Assembly (NCBI GenBank): GCA_964525045.1
Contig: CAZGFD010000004.1
Coordinates: 124,001 to 188,000, forward strand
DNA: 64,000 nucleotides
Direction: 5' to 3'
Origin: G020348185 sp964525045
GTDB taxonomy: Bacteria; Nitrospirota; Nitrospiria; Nitrospirales; UBA8639
The translations under genes were made by a program, and so were the position numbers. Position 1 is the first letter of the stretch. The number at the start of each line of letters is the position of its first letter. Positions 38,075-47,630 of the stretch are shown piece after piece. The notes under the pieces are model-generated. The model was not told where the DNA came from. It did no database searches and worked only from the letters and a program-made list of their open reading frames with translations.

Positions 38075-38806
38075 CTAAGACCAGTCCGCGCCCAACCGGT
38101 CTACAATGATCTGGCGAACAATCGTATTGGGGCCAAGGGTGGCCAAATAGACTGCGGTTTCCGCCACATCAAAAGGGCTGATTTTTCCGCTTTGGGTGAT
38201 TACCGCGGGATCATGATCCACAAGATCATCGGCAACACCGCCAGGACAAATCGCGCAGACTTTGATCCCCAATGATCGACCTTCATCTGCCAGGGCCTTG
38301 GTTAATCCCATGATCGCAAATTTGGAGGCGCTATACGTCGCAGTTCCTGCCCAGGCATCCGTGCCTGCCACACTGGACATATTAATGATGATCCCTCCCC
38401 CGTTCGTCTTCATGTGATGAAACCCTGCGCGGCAACAAAAAAAAGTCCCGCGAACATTGGTGTTTTGAACCTCATCAAATTGTTCCGTGCTCGTCTCTAC
38501 CAATGGTCCACCACCAAAAATCCCGGCATTATTGACCAAAATATCCACGGCCCCGCACTGTTGTTTTGTTTGGGAAAACAGATGTTCAACCTGCCCTTCA
38601 TTTTGTATATCGGTTGGAATCGATAAAGCCTTCCCTCCTCGCTCGTTGATCATTCCTGCCGTCAGGGAGCACAACGACACACGGCGAGCTGCAATGATGA
38701 CCGTAGCTCCCTCTTCTGCAAACCGCATTGCCACCGCTTTTCCAATCCCGCTACTACTCCCGGTCACAATTGCAATTTTTCCTTCCAGACGTTTTAATTT
38801 GTCCAT
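38075..38806 (-). CDS. Short-chain dehydrogenase
   Basis: 243 residues from the ATG at 38806. NAD motif VTGSSSGIGKAV, NNAGIFGG, catalytic Ser in NMSSVAG and YSASKF. The substrate is unknown. It is a stand-alone gene; the preceding gene is Hsp20. Confidence 0.85.
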   Translation of the reverse strand: MDKLKRLEGKIAIVTGSSSGIGKAVAMRFAEEGATVIIAARRVSLCSLTAGMINERGGKALSIPTDIQNEGQVEHLFSQTKQQCGAVDILVNNAGIFGGGPLVETSTEQFDEVQNTNVRGTFFCCRAGFHHMKTNGGGIIINMSSVAGTDAWAGTATYSASKFAIMGLTKALADEGRSLGIKVCAICPGGVADDLVDHDPAVITQSGKISPFDVAETAVYLATLGPNTIVRQIIVDRLGADWS

Positions 38807-38868
38807 GGGTACTCCCTTTGGTGACAACTATACAGTCCGCTTTTCTCCCCAAAAGCCAAAAAGGCTAC

Positions 38869-38885
38869 CTGAAACTTGAAACCCG
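38869..38885. repeat. GAAACTTGAAACCC repeat
   Basis: CTGAAACTTGAAACCCG between divergent genes, in the reverse orientation to the copies at 36797 and 52015. Confidence 0.55.
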
Positions 38886-38951
38886 TCCGAGTCTTTTATC
38901 ACAATCACCCTATCCCACACTTTTCGGGATGTAAAGGAGATACCACCCCCC

Positions 38952-39272
38952 ATGGATTTACCTTCCAATCACCGTGTAGAAATAAGCGTGAGTTACCGGT
39001 TTGCCCAAGAACACAATTGGGTTATTCAGGGAATCACAGGCTTTTTTTCAGCCTATTTCATGGAGAAGCCAGGTTTTTGCGTCCTCCGTCATTTTGAAGA
39101 ACTGGAAACCGGGATGCACGTCTGGCTATGTGAAGTTCCACCGAACATGCGAGTCCAAGGCCTCCTGAAACGGTTGCAAGTAGACTTACCCCCGTTTCAG
39201 GTAACTGAGCGTACCCCGACAGAAGCCGCTCCGATCACGCGTCACGTGATCGACTGTCAGACGGAAACCTGA
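38952..39272 (+). CDS. Small hypothetical protein
   Basis: 106 residues with no known motif; it reads as alternating strands (VEISVSYRFAQEH) and a C-terminal helix. AAAGGAGA lies about 11 bases before the ATG. It converges with the oligopeptidase gene. Confidence 0.6.
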   Translation: MDLPSNHRVEISVSYRFAQEHNWVIQGITGFFSAYFMEKPGFCVLRHFEELETGMHVWLCEVPPNMRVQGLLKRLQVDLPPFQVTERTPTEAAPITRHVIDCQTET

Positions 39273-39324
39273 GAAAAGGAAGGGTTCACAAAAGATTCAG
39301 GTTGGACTTACTCTTTCAGCCAAT

Positions 39325-41394
39325 TCATGCTTTCACACCGGCCAATTGTAATAGGAACGCATAAATAAACGCGGTTTCTCTGTGCCGTTTAAAGCGTCCC
39401 GACGCGCCTCCATGACCGGCCTCCATATTGGTTTTCAGCAAAAGGTAATGGTCGTCGGTTTTAAACGTGCGTAATTTGGCCACCCACTTCACGGGCTCCC
39501 AAAATTGTACCTGGGAATCATGGAGCCCGGTGGTGACGAGCATATGAGGATAGGTTTTAGCCTCAATATTGTCATATGGGGAATAGGACAGCATATAATC
39601 GTAGAATTGTTTTTGATTGGGGTCTCCCCACTCATCATATTCCCCCGTGGTCAGTGGAATCGACGCATCAAGCATCGTCGTCACCACATCGACAAAGGGG
39701 ACTTGGGCAATCACACCCTTAAACAGGTCGGGCCGCATGTTAGTCACTGCTCCAACCAGGAGCCCGCCGGCACTGCCCCCCATAGCAAAGAGTTGCTGTG
39801 GGTGGGAATATTGTTTCTCAATGAGGTATTCCGCGCATGCGATAAAATCCGTAAACGTATTTTTCTTGTTCAACAGTCTTCCGTCATCATACCACCGCCG
39901 TCCTAATTCCTCTCCCCCACGAACATGCGCGATGGCAAAGACAAATCCACGATCCAACAAACTGAGTCGCGAGGCGCTAAAACCGGCATCCATGCTCATC
40001 CCATAGGACCCATATCCATACAGTAAGAGAGGGTGCTGGCCATCCGGTGTAAATCCTTTGCGATAGACGAGCGAGATCGGAACGGACACGCCATCACATG
40101 CTGAAGCATAGAGGCGTTCAGTTTGATAATTCTTTGAATCGAAATCTCCCAGTACTTCTTCCTGCTTCAGAAGGACTCTTTCCTTCGTGTGCATATTGTA
40201 ATCGTAGATCGTCATCGGCGTGGTCATTGAGGTGTAGCCGAAACGCAGCACGGGTGTTTGGAGTTCGTAATTATCTCCAAACGCGACATAATACGTTGAC
40301 TCCCAGAAATCAAGCTCATATTCACCTTCTCCCTTCCAAGGAACAATTCGGAGATGCGTGAGGCCCTGCTTGCGTTCCTCCAAAACCATAAATTCCTGAA
40401 ACAGTTCCACCCCTTCGAATAGGACATTTTCCCGGTGTGGGACAAGTTCTTTCCAATGCTCCTTGCCCGGCGTGCGAATATCCACGGTCATCAGGCGAAA
40501 ATTTTTTGCTTGATCGTTCGTGCGAATATAAAACCGATCTTCAAAATGATCCACATCGTATTCATGTCCTCGTTCGCGAGGGTGGACAATCTGAAATTTT
40601 CCAAGCGGGTCGTCGGCTTCCAGATACCGATATTCACTTGTGACCGTCTGGTGAGACGAGATCATGACATATCGTTTGGACTTGGTTTTAAAAACAGAGA
40701 CCGAAAAGGTTTCATCCGTTTCCTCGTACACACATTGATCATCAGCCGGGTTGGTTCCTAAGACATGCCGGCAGATCTGATTCGACCGAAGCGTGTGCGG
40801 ATCCTGTTTGCTGTAGAACAACGTCCGGTTATCATTCGCCCAATCCATATTACCGGTGACATCGGGAATGATATCGGACAGGACTTCGCCGGTCGTGAGA
40901 TTTTTCACGAAAATGGTATAGATCCGGCGACCTTGGGTATCGACCGCATAGGCAAGAAGTTCATCATTCAAACTTAGCATCCAGTTGCCTAGGGAAAAAT
41001 ATTCGTGACCCTGTGCCAGGACATTCCCGTCCAACATGATCTCTTCCTGACTCTCTAACGTGTGACGTTTGCGGCAATATATTGCATATTCTTTATCTGT
41101 TTCGTACCTGACGTAATACCAATACGCTCCCATGAGAAAGGGGACAGACAAATCGGTTGGCTTTATCCGTCCCTTGATTTCCTGAAACAAGGTTTCCTCA
41201 AGTTCTTTGGTCTGACCCAACGCTTTTTCGGCATAGTCATTTTCAGCATTCAGGTAGTCCACAACTTCCGGATTGTCTTTATTTCTCATCCAATAATACT
41301 CATCAATCCGTATATCCCCGTGCTTTTCCAAGGTGTGAGGTATTCGGTTGGCCTTGGGAGGTTGCAACACCTGTCGATTATGAAATTGGGTCAT
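39325..41394 (-). CDS. ptrB: Oligopeptidase B (prolyl oligopeptidase family)
   Basis: 689 residues. Cleaves short peptides after basic residues. The N-terminal beta-propeller spans about 70-400; the catalytic hydrolase spans the last 280, with Ser in GGSAGGLLVGA and His in EAGHGGASGR. The acid (Asp) is expected in the GLHDSQV segment. No signal peptide is visible, so it is cytoplasmic. Confidence 0.93.
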   Translation of the reverse strand: MTQFHNRQVLQPPKANRIPHTLEKHGDIRIDEYYWMRNKDNPEVVDYLNAENDYAEKALGQTKELEETLFQEIKGRIKPTDLSVPFLMGAYWYYVRYETDKEYAIYCRKRHTLESQEEIMLDGNVLAQGHEYFSLGNWMLSLNDELLAYAVDTQGRRIYTIFVKNLTTGEVLSDIIPDVTGNMDWANDNRTLFYSKQDPHTLRSNQICRHVLGTNPADDQCVYEETDETFSVSVFKTKSKRYVMISSHQTVTSEYRYLEADDPLGKFQIVHPRERGHEYDVDHFEDRFYIRTNDQAKNFRLMTVDIRTPGKEHWKELVPHRENVLFEGVELFQEFMVLEERKQGLTHLRIVPWKGEGEYELDFWESTYYVAFGDNYELQTPVLRFGYTSMTTPMTIYDYNMHTKERVLLKQEEVLGDFDSKNYQTERLYASACDGVSVPISLVYRKGFTPDGQHPLLLYGYGSYGMSMDAGFSASRLSLLDRGFVFAIAHVRGGEELGRRWYDDGRLLNKKNTFTDFIACAEYLIEKQYSHPQQLFAMGGSAGGLLVGAVTNMRPDLFKGVIAQVPFVDVVTTMLDASIPLTTGEYDEWGDPNQKQFYDYMLSYSPYDNIEAKTYPHMLVTTGLHDSQVQFWEPVKWVAKLRTFKTDDHYLLLKTNMEAGHGGASGRFKRHRETAFIYAFLLQLAGVKA

Positions 41395-41450
41395 AGCGGT
41401 ATCGCAGTCCTTTCATCCCGTTGTTCATTCAAGAAATCAGACAAATGCGC

Positions 41451-41876
41451 CTACTCCTCTGTATGTTGGCGCGATCGTGTTTGCTTTAACTGCCCATGGC
41501 GTTTCTTCTCTTTAAGCCGTTTTTCTTTTATTCCCTTTGACAATTTCGTCGGCACTCGAGGAGTTCTTGGTTTCAAAGCCATCTCAAGAAGGCCAGTGAA
41601 TCGTTCGAGCAAATCATCCCGGTTCGCCGATTGGCTTCTATATTTTTGAGATTGTAATCGGAGGACCCCCGACTTATTCACTCGAGTGTGCAGACAGGCC
41701 AGGATGCGTTTTTTTTGATACGTATTCAACCTTTCAGTTTTTTTCACGTCGAAATAAAGAGTCACCCGGCTACTCACTTTATTCACATGCTGCCCGCCCG
41801 GCCCCCCACTTCTTGACATGGTAAACCGCAACTCCGTTTCGGGGATGAACAAGGTTTTGCCTATCAGAATATCCAT
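41451..41876 (-). CDS. arfB: Peptidyl-tRNA hydrolase ArfB
   Basis: 141 residues. Rescues stalled ribosomes. The release-factor loop SGGPGGQHVNKVSSRVTL contains GGQ, and the C-terminus is a Lys/Arg-rich tail (KEKRLKEKKRHGQLKQTRS) that enters the empty mRNA channel. There is no codon-recognition domain, as expected. Confidence 0.92.
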   Translation of the reverse strand: MDILIGKTLFIPETELRFTMSRSGGPGGQHVNKVSSRVTLYFDVKKTERLNTYQKKRILACLHTRVNKSGVLRLQSQKYRSQSANRDDLLERFTGLLEMALKPRTPRVPTKLSKGIKEKRLKEKKRHGQLKQTRSRQHTEE

Positions 41877-42281
41877 GTTTTGAGACGAAAAGCCTGTTCA
41901 TAGCATTGGGGAGTTCAACCAGTTGTCCGTTACGAATCATCCGCAACGCCCATACATCGCCCTTACAAGTGAGGGGTCACTGCCTCATCTCCCCTTTTCA
42001 ATCCGGGGTGGCCTGGAATGAAAAACCCACCCTAAGATGTTTACCCTAAATTGTAATTTTCATGGGCTGAATCACGATAACCCAAAGCTGAAATCGGCTG
42101 CAATGAACCCCAATTTGCAAGGGGTTTTTGTCCACTTCCGTCACAAAAAAAAAGCAGGGACCTTGGATTCTGTCCCTGCTTTTTTCTTCCAATATTAAGT
42201 TTTATTACTTAGAATTTTTCACTCTCGATAAATGTAAATCCTTTCCCCTCCCTCCCTCAAGGTAATGGAAATATTTTAACA
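41877..42281. other. Intergenic stretch with two hairpins
   Basis: No gene is seen. It holds a CCCC...GGGG hairpin at about 42108-42131 followed by TTTTT, and the terminator at 42145-42185. Confidence 0.5.
42145..42185. terminator. Bidirectional terminator
   Basis: GCAGGGAC (42154-42161) pairs with GTCCCTGC (42172-42179). Nine A residues on the left and six T on the right allow use on both strands; on the minus strand it closes the sigma-factor gene. Confidence 0.88.
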
Positions 42282-43535
42282 TTACCGGAGTTCAGCCAGC
42301 ATGGCTTTCATATGGGGTTCTTTTAATTTCTTGAGTGCCACAACTTCAATCTGGCGAATGCGCTCCCGGGTCACCGACAAACTTCGTCCAACCTGCTCCA
42401 ATGTCCACGGCTCCTCTTGCCCAATTCCAAAACGCAAGCGAATGACTTGCTCTTCTCTGGGGGTCAGAATACTTAATATCTCTCCCAGTCGTCGGGACGT
42501 GTGCTTTTGATTGATTTTCACATCTGGACCGATGACTCCCAAATCCGAAATCATTTCACTCAGATGCGCATCCCCCTCCACAGGAGGCGTATCTAAGGAA
42601 ATCGGTTCCTGAAATGCTTGCACCGTCTCTTTGATTCTCGCTGGATTCATGTCCAATTCTCGTCCGATTTCTTCATGATTCGGCTCTCGATTGAATTGTT
42701 GAGATAGCCGCTGTGCGGTCTTGGAAATTTTGTTGGCGGCTTCAGTCGTATGAACCGGCACCCGGATGGTTCTTGACTGGTCGGACACCGCTCGAGTGAT
42801 CCCCTGGCGGATCCACCACGTGGCATAGGTGCTAAATTTAAAACCCCGTTGATATTCAAATCGTTCGGCAGCTTTCATCAAGCCGATGTTTCCCTCTTGG
42901 ACAAGGTCCAGGAAACCCAGTCCTCTCCCCACATACCGCTTAGCCACGTCAACCACCAGGCGCAAGTTACTTTGAACCAATTCATCTTTCGCTTGTTCGA
43001 TTTTAATCCGATCGGACTCAATTCGCCTTTTGATAGCCGAAAACTCTTCGATAATACTCTGCCCCGCCTTGCCCATGTCACCGGTGGCATTCTGCAGGGC
43101 CGCCAGCGAGGAATAGACTTCTTGGATGGCTGGAGCAGAAAAGCCACTTAATTTCTTTGCCTGAGTCAACCGGTCAATGGTGTCAGTGACCATCGGTTGG
43201 GTTTTCAAACATGCCGCCAATCGAATGGCTTTTTTCAACTGAACTCGAATTCGGGAAGTGCCGTCATATAACTGTTTTGCCAACTCCACTTCTCGGTCCC
43301 GAGCCAAAAGGGGCCTGGACCGGAAAACCTTGAAATAGATGGTTTCCAATGTCGCGGATCCAGATTCCCTCTGGGAGGTCCCGTGAGTATTTCTTGGAAG
43401 GGATTTTTCTCGCTCGCTACTATCGGAATCCCAGCAATCCTGATCCCCTAGACGCTTGAGGCCCCGAATCTGCCCGCTCCCGTTTCGAATCTCAGGTCGT
43501 ACATCTCTGCCAGATTTCATCGGTATTGTTTCCAT
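42282..43535 (-). CDS. RNA polymerase sigma-70 group 2 factor (RpoS-like)
   Basis: About 417 residues from the ATG at 43535. Region 1.2 is short; region 2 is clear (GLGFLDLVQEGNIGLMKAAE; FSTYATWWIRQGI), region 3 follows (RVPVHTTEAANKI), and region 4 is TLEQVGRSLSVTRERIRQIE. There is no long region 1.1 or large insert, unlike the RpoD at 47631. It is probably an alternative, stress-related sigma factor. Confidence 0.88.
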   Translation of the reverse strand: METIPMKSGRDVRPEIRNGSGQIRGLKRLGDQDCWDSDSSEREKSLPRNTHGTSQRESGSATLETIYFKVFRSRPLLARDREVELAKQLYDGTSRIRVQLKKAIRLAACLKTQPMVTDTIDRLTQAKKLSGFSAPAIQEVYSSLAALQNATGDMGKAGQSIIEEFSAIKRRIESDRIKIEQAKDELVQSNLRLVVDVAKRYVGRGLGFLDLVQEGNIGLMKAAERFEYQRGFKFSTYATWWIRQGITRAVSDQSRTIRVPVHTTEAANKISKTAQRLSQQFNREPNHEEIGRELDMNPARIKETVQAFQEPISLDTPPVEGDAHLSEMISDLGVIGPDVKINQKHTSRRLGEILSILTPREEQVIRLRFGIGQEEPWTLEQVGRSLSVTRERIRQIEVVALKKLKEPHMKAMLAELR

Positions 43536-43671
43536 CGTCGCAATCCTTTCCGTTTCCGGTGGTGTAAGGGTCACCCAGGACCACTTTCCTCTCACCTCAT
43601 TTCTGTGAAGGCACCAACATGGGACAGATCACAGTTTCTGCTCCACCCCTCCATGAAAGCTCCACTCAGCC

Positions 43672-45189
43672 CTAAGCCTTTACCGTGAGAAATAACGGCG
43701 TCCCCAATCGGTTGATAAAGAGCAGCGCGATTTCATTCTCTTCTAAAGAATTGGCAACCCGATAGTAGTCTTGAAGCGAGGAGATTTGTTGACGGTTGAC
43801 TTCCCGAATCACGTCACCACGAGACAACCCTGCTTGCTCAGCCGGACTCCCAAGAGCCACAGCTGTCACCACGACACCTTCGGTTGCGCGGTCAATGCCA
43901 TACTGTTGTGCCGTGTGAGAATTCACGGGCTCAACCTTAATGCCAGCCAAACCCTGCTCTTCTGAATCGTGATTCGCCTTGGCAATCTCCTTATTGGATG
44001 GTTGCGCCGCAATCTTCGTCCTCAGCTCTTGCTCACGACTTTCGCGAACGACCAGGATCGACACCGAAGTTCCTACGGGTGTTTGTATGACTTCCTTTTG
44101 AAGCCCTCGGGGATCCTCAACGGATTTGCCTTGATATTTCACAATGACATCTCCGCGCTGAATACCGGCCTTTTCAGCAGGACTTCCCGGCCTGACATCG
44201 GTCACCAGAGCTCCTGCCGCTTCATTGAGCTCAAAGCTGGCGGCGAGATCAGGCGTGACCTCCTGGATACCAATGCCCAGGAAGCCTCTAACCACTTTTC
44301 CGTCGTTCTTGAGACTGGTGTAAATAGGCTGTGCCATGTCGGATGGGACGGCAAAACCCACACCCTGGTAACCACCGGATCGAGAAAGGATCGCGGTGTT
44401 GATGCCAATTAATTCACCAGTGGCGTTGACCAACGCTCCTCCCGAATTCCCAGGATTAATGGCGGCATCGGTCTGAATGAAGTCTTCATATTGGGTAATA
44501 CCCATTCCCCCACGGCCCACCGCACTGACAATTCCCTGGGTCACCGTGGCAGTCAATCCAAAGGGGTTCCCAACAGCCAAGACATAATCCCCTACCTGCA
44601 GCTTCGAAGAGTCTCCCCATTTGAGATGGGGCAGATTGGAACCATCAATCTTGATAACGGCCACATCAGTCTGTGGATCACTTCCAACCACCGTACCTTT
44701 AAATTCCCGTTTATCGAATAGCCTGACTGTGACGCGTTCGGCACCATCGACGACATGGTGGTTCGTCACCACATGACCATCGGGGGATACGATGACCCCC
44801 GATCCCATGCCCATTCCAGGCGGCCGGTTAAAGTTGTCCGGAGAAAAAGGCGATTGAGAAAAATCTTCCGGGGACCCAAAGGGAGGGAAGGTCATTTCCT
44901 CAGGTCTCTCTTCGATCACCGTAATATGGACGACCGCTGGTCTGACTACCTTTGCGACACTCGAAAATCCTGGATTCTGACGTCCGTCCAGGGGCACCGT
45001 TGAGGATATGGAGCCATCCGTTGAAATTGCCGCATTGAGATCAGGTGGTTGATTCAGAACACCAACGAGTAAGGTCCCGCTCATCCAGCCTACCAACATC
45101 AGGCACCCGGCGGTACCAACCGTTTTATACATTTTTCGAACTGTGACTTTTGCCCAGAATGAGCGGAGTTGATGAATCACCTGTTCCAT
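43672..45189 (-). CDS. HtrA/DegP-type serine protease
   Basis: 505 residues. A transmembrane anchor (about 22-45) puts the body in the periplasm. Catalytic His is in TNHHVVDG, Asp in QTDVAVIKID, Ser in NPGNSGGALVN. Two PDZ domains follow (about 300-380 and 415-500). AAGGAGGG precedes the ATG. It lies downstream of the kinase and regulator genes, so the trio likely responds to envelope stress. Confidence 0.92.
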   Translation of the reverse strand: MEQVIHQLRSFWAKVTVRKMYKTVGTAGCLMLVGWMSGTLLVGVLNQPPDLNAAISTDGSISSTVPLDGRQNPGFSSVAKVVRPAVVHITVIEERPEEMTFPPFGSPEDFSQSPFSPDNFNRPPGMGMGSGVIVSPDGHVVTNHHVVDGAERVTVRLFDKREFKGTVVGSDPQTDVAVIKIDGSNLPHLKWGDSSKLQVGDYVLAVGNPFGLTATVTQGIVSAVGRGGMGITQYEDFIQTDAAINPGNSGGALVNATGELIGINTAILSRSGGYQGVGFAVPSDMAQPIYTSLKNDGKVVRGFLGIGIQEVTPDLAASFELNEAAGALVTDVRPGSPAEKAGIQRGDVIVKYQGKSVEDPRGLQKEVIQTPVGTSVSILVVRESREQELRTKIAAQPSNKEIAKANHDSEEQGLAGIKVEPVNSHTAQQYGIDRATEGVVVTAVALGSPAEQAGLSRGDVIREVNRQQISSLQDYYRVANSLEENEIALLFINRLGTPLFLTVKA

Positions 45190-45310
45190 AAGACCCTCCT
45201 TTTGGGTGTATTGATTTTGATAGTTCTACATTTAACACTCAGACATGAGAGTCAAATTAAGAACAGATTAAAATTTTTTAATAGAGGAAAAGTTCCAAAA
45301 ATTCAGGAAC

Positions 45311-46723
45311 TTATGGCATGGAAGGAGAGAGTGGCAATAAAACCGTGAAGGAGGATCCCTGGTTTGGCATACTTTGGACGCGAATCGCGCCCTTATGGGT
45401 TTCGACGATCCATTTGCAGATTGAAAGGCCCAACCCCGTCCCTTTGGTGGAATGACTTCGAGCTGAATCCGTTCGATAAAATCGATCGAAAATTCTCGGT
45501 TGGTCTTCTAAGGAAATCCCTATTCCTTGATCTTTGACTATAAATTCTCCCTTTTCACCGTTTGGCACGAGAGACATTTCTACGGTGTCCCCCGGGTGAG
45601 AATACTTAATGGCATTGTCAATCAAATTTAAAAACAGTTCCCGTAAACGGAATTCATCACCCCTGACCATCATAGGGGATATCTCCTTCACGACAGTCTC
45701 GACTTGTCGATCCTTCCCAAGGACTATTGCCTGTTGCTGTACATCGCGCAACAGGTCATCCAGTTGAACCGGGGCTTGCTGCAATTTAATTTCTCCGAGA
45801 TCGGCTCTGGACAGGAACAGGAGTTCGTCCACTATACGACTCATTCGGTCAATTTCCTCTAAATTGCTTTCTAACACCTGCCGATAGTCCTCTGCACTAC
45901 GAGGACGACGAAGAGCCAACTCGGTCTCTCCCTTCGTGATGGTGAGAGGAGTCCGTAACTCATGGGAGGCATCGGCACTAAAAAGCCGAATCTGACGAAA
46001 GGAGACTTCTAATCGTGCGATCATATCATTAAACGTGGACGCGAGCCTTCCAATTTCATCGGTTGACCGGGGCGTAGTGATTCGTTGCGTTAAGTCCCCC
46101 GCGGCGATGCGCTGAGCTGCGTGGGTAATGGAATCAACAGGTCGAAGAGCCCGACCCGCAAGAAACCATCCCCCGAGTAATGACACAATCACCGCAAGCG
46201 GAGAAGCGATCAACAGCGCGAGCAACAGTCGGTCCAACATATCGACGGTTGGTTGTAATGAGGTTCCAACCCGCAAAATATTCACAAGTCGCTCGCCATG
46301 CCTGATGGGAACGGACAACAGCCGGAAGGGAACACCTTGATCAAATCGTACCGATTCAAAGGTCGCTTGTCCGTTTAACGAAGCTTGAAAAGCGGTTTGA
46401 CTCAAGGGAATTTCCCGGCTTTGAATGTTCGCCGACTGAATGGTGACTTGGCCGGCTGGCCCGAAGATTTGGAAAAATTTATCCAATAAAGCCAATTCAG
46501 GAAAGTCTTGGGACAAATCTTCGAAAATGAGAAACGGCCCAAAGCGATGTTCCCCCAATGTCCGCACCGCAACCGCCGCCGCTTCTTCCAGGGAGGCATC
46601 CACTTCATCTTGCATGGCCTTGGACATCACCACATAGATGACTCCGGCAAAAATGACCAGAATTAAACCTAAGGCCAGGCCATACCACAGAGTCAACCGT
46701 ATCCGGATGGTGGCGTTCTTCAC
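45311..46723 (-). CDS. Sensor histidine kinase
   Basis: 470 residues. Two transmembrane helices (about 10-32 and 165-190) flank a periplasmic sensor, then HAMP, HisKA with the phosphorylated His in SADASHELRTPLT, and the ATPase with NLIDNAIKYSHPGD and GTGLGLSI. It overlaps the regulator gene by 4 bases, which pairs them. The input signal is unknown. Confidence 0.93.
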   Translation of the reverse strand: MKNATIRIRLTLWYGLALGLILVIFAGVIYVVMSKAMQDEVDASLEEAAAVAVRTLGEHRFGPFLIFEDLSQDFPELALLDKFFQIFGPAGQVTIQSANIQSREIPLSQTAFQASLNGQATFESVRFDQGVPFRLLSVPIRHGERLVNILRVGTSLQPTVDMLDRLLLALLIASPLAVIVSLLGGWFLAGRALRPVDSITHAAQRIAAGDLTQRITTPRSTDEIGRLASTFNDMIARLEVSFRQIRLFSADASHELRTPLTITKGETELALRRPRSAEDYRQVLESNLEEIDRMSRIVDELLFLSRADLGEIKLQQAPVQLDDLLRDVQQQAIVLGKDRQVETVVKEISPMMVRGDEFRLRELFLNLIDNAIKYSHPGDTVEMSLVPNGEKGEFIVKDQGIGISLEDQPRIFDRFYRTDSARSHSTKGTGLGLSICKWIVETHKGAIRVQSMPNQGSSFTVLLPLSPSMP

Positions 46724-47394
46724 GAATCGGCTCTTATCATATACCCGCTGCCCCGAACCGTCTGGATCAAGCTACTCTCTCGTCCCCGATCAATTTTATT
46801 CCGTAAGTAACTAATATACACATCTATCACATTGGTGAAGGTATCGAAATCAAGATCCCACACATGTTCGGTAATCATCGGACGGGTCAACACCCGACCG
46901 GCATTTCGCATGAGATATTCCAATAAGGCATATTCCTTTGCGGTCAATTCAATACGCTCACCGGCACGAGTCACTTCTCGTGTCACGGGGTTCAACACCA
47001 AGTCTTCAACCTGAAGCGTGCCAGTGGGCGTTCCGCTGGCACGGCGAAAGAGGGCGCGCGCGCGCGCGATCAGTTCTTCAATAGCAAAGGGCTTGGTCAA
47101 ATAATCATCTGCTCCGGCATCTAAGCCCTTCACTCTTTGATCAACTTCCGAGCGGGCGGTGAGAATCAAGACCGGTGTTTTGACACCTGCCGCCCGTAAT
47201 TGCCTCAAGAGTTGCAGCCCCGGCAATCCGGGAAGCATCAAATCCAAGATGATCAAATCGTAATTGACCCCCTGTGCCCAATCGAGTCCCGTGGTTCCAT
47301 CGACACACACATCCACGGCATAGCTTTCTTCTTCCAACGCCCGGCGAATAAAGGAAGCGACCTTTGGTTCATCTTCTACAAGAAGTAATCTCAT
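46720..47394 (-). CDS. OmpR-family response regulator
   Basis: 224 residues. The receiver carries Asp8, the phosphorylated Asp51 (LIILDLMLPG) and Lys in LTKPF; the winged helix ends with VRGSGYMIR. It is coupled to the kinase gene. A run of eight GC pairs in the DNA (about 47054-47069) encodes part of the linker (ARARAL). Confidence 0.93.
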   Translation of the reverse strand: MRLLLVEDEPKVASFIRRALEEESYAVDVCVDGTTGLDWAQGVNYDLIILDLMLPGLPGLQLLRQLRAAGVKTPVLILTARSEVDQRVKGLDAGADDYLTKPFAIEELIARARALFRRASGTPTGTLQVEDLVLNPVTREVTRAGERIELTAKEYALLEYLMRNAGRVLTRPMITEHVWDLDFDTFTNVIDVYISYLRNKIDRGRESSLIQTVRGSGYMIRADS

Positions 47395-47556
47395 CCTGGA
47401 AAACCTATTATCTATTCAAAGCTCAAGGTTGGGAAATCTCACGCTTGGGACTATTCATGTAATCACGCAAAAGGTCTTTTTCAAAATACCTATGGAGATT
47501 GTACCATCCTGCTTGAATTGCTAGAAGGGCATGCGCGGATAGGGATGCGGGCGCTC

Positions 47557-47593
47557 AAAAAAAGAGGCCTCATCACAATGTGATGAGGCCTCT
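47557..47593. terminator. Terminator after rpoD
   Basis: A perfect inverted repeat at 47563-47593 (AGAGGCCTCATCACA and its complement around TGTG/A) with an A run on the left, which gives the T-tract for the minus strand. Confidence 0.88.
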
Positions 47594-47630
47594 TGGCTTC
47601 AACCTCACTCCCCAGCCTACTTAGAAACCT

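Noticed and set aside
47054..47069. GC dinucleotide run as a regulatory element
   Set aside because: It lies within the response regulator gene and is explained by Ala/Arg codons.
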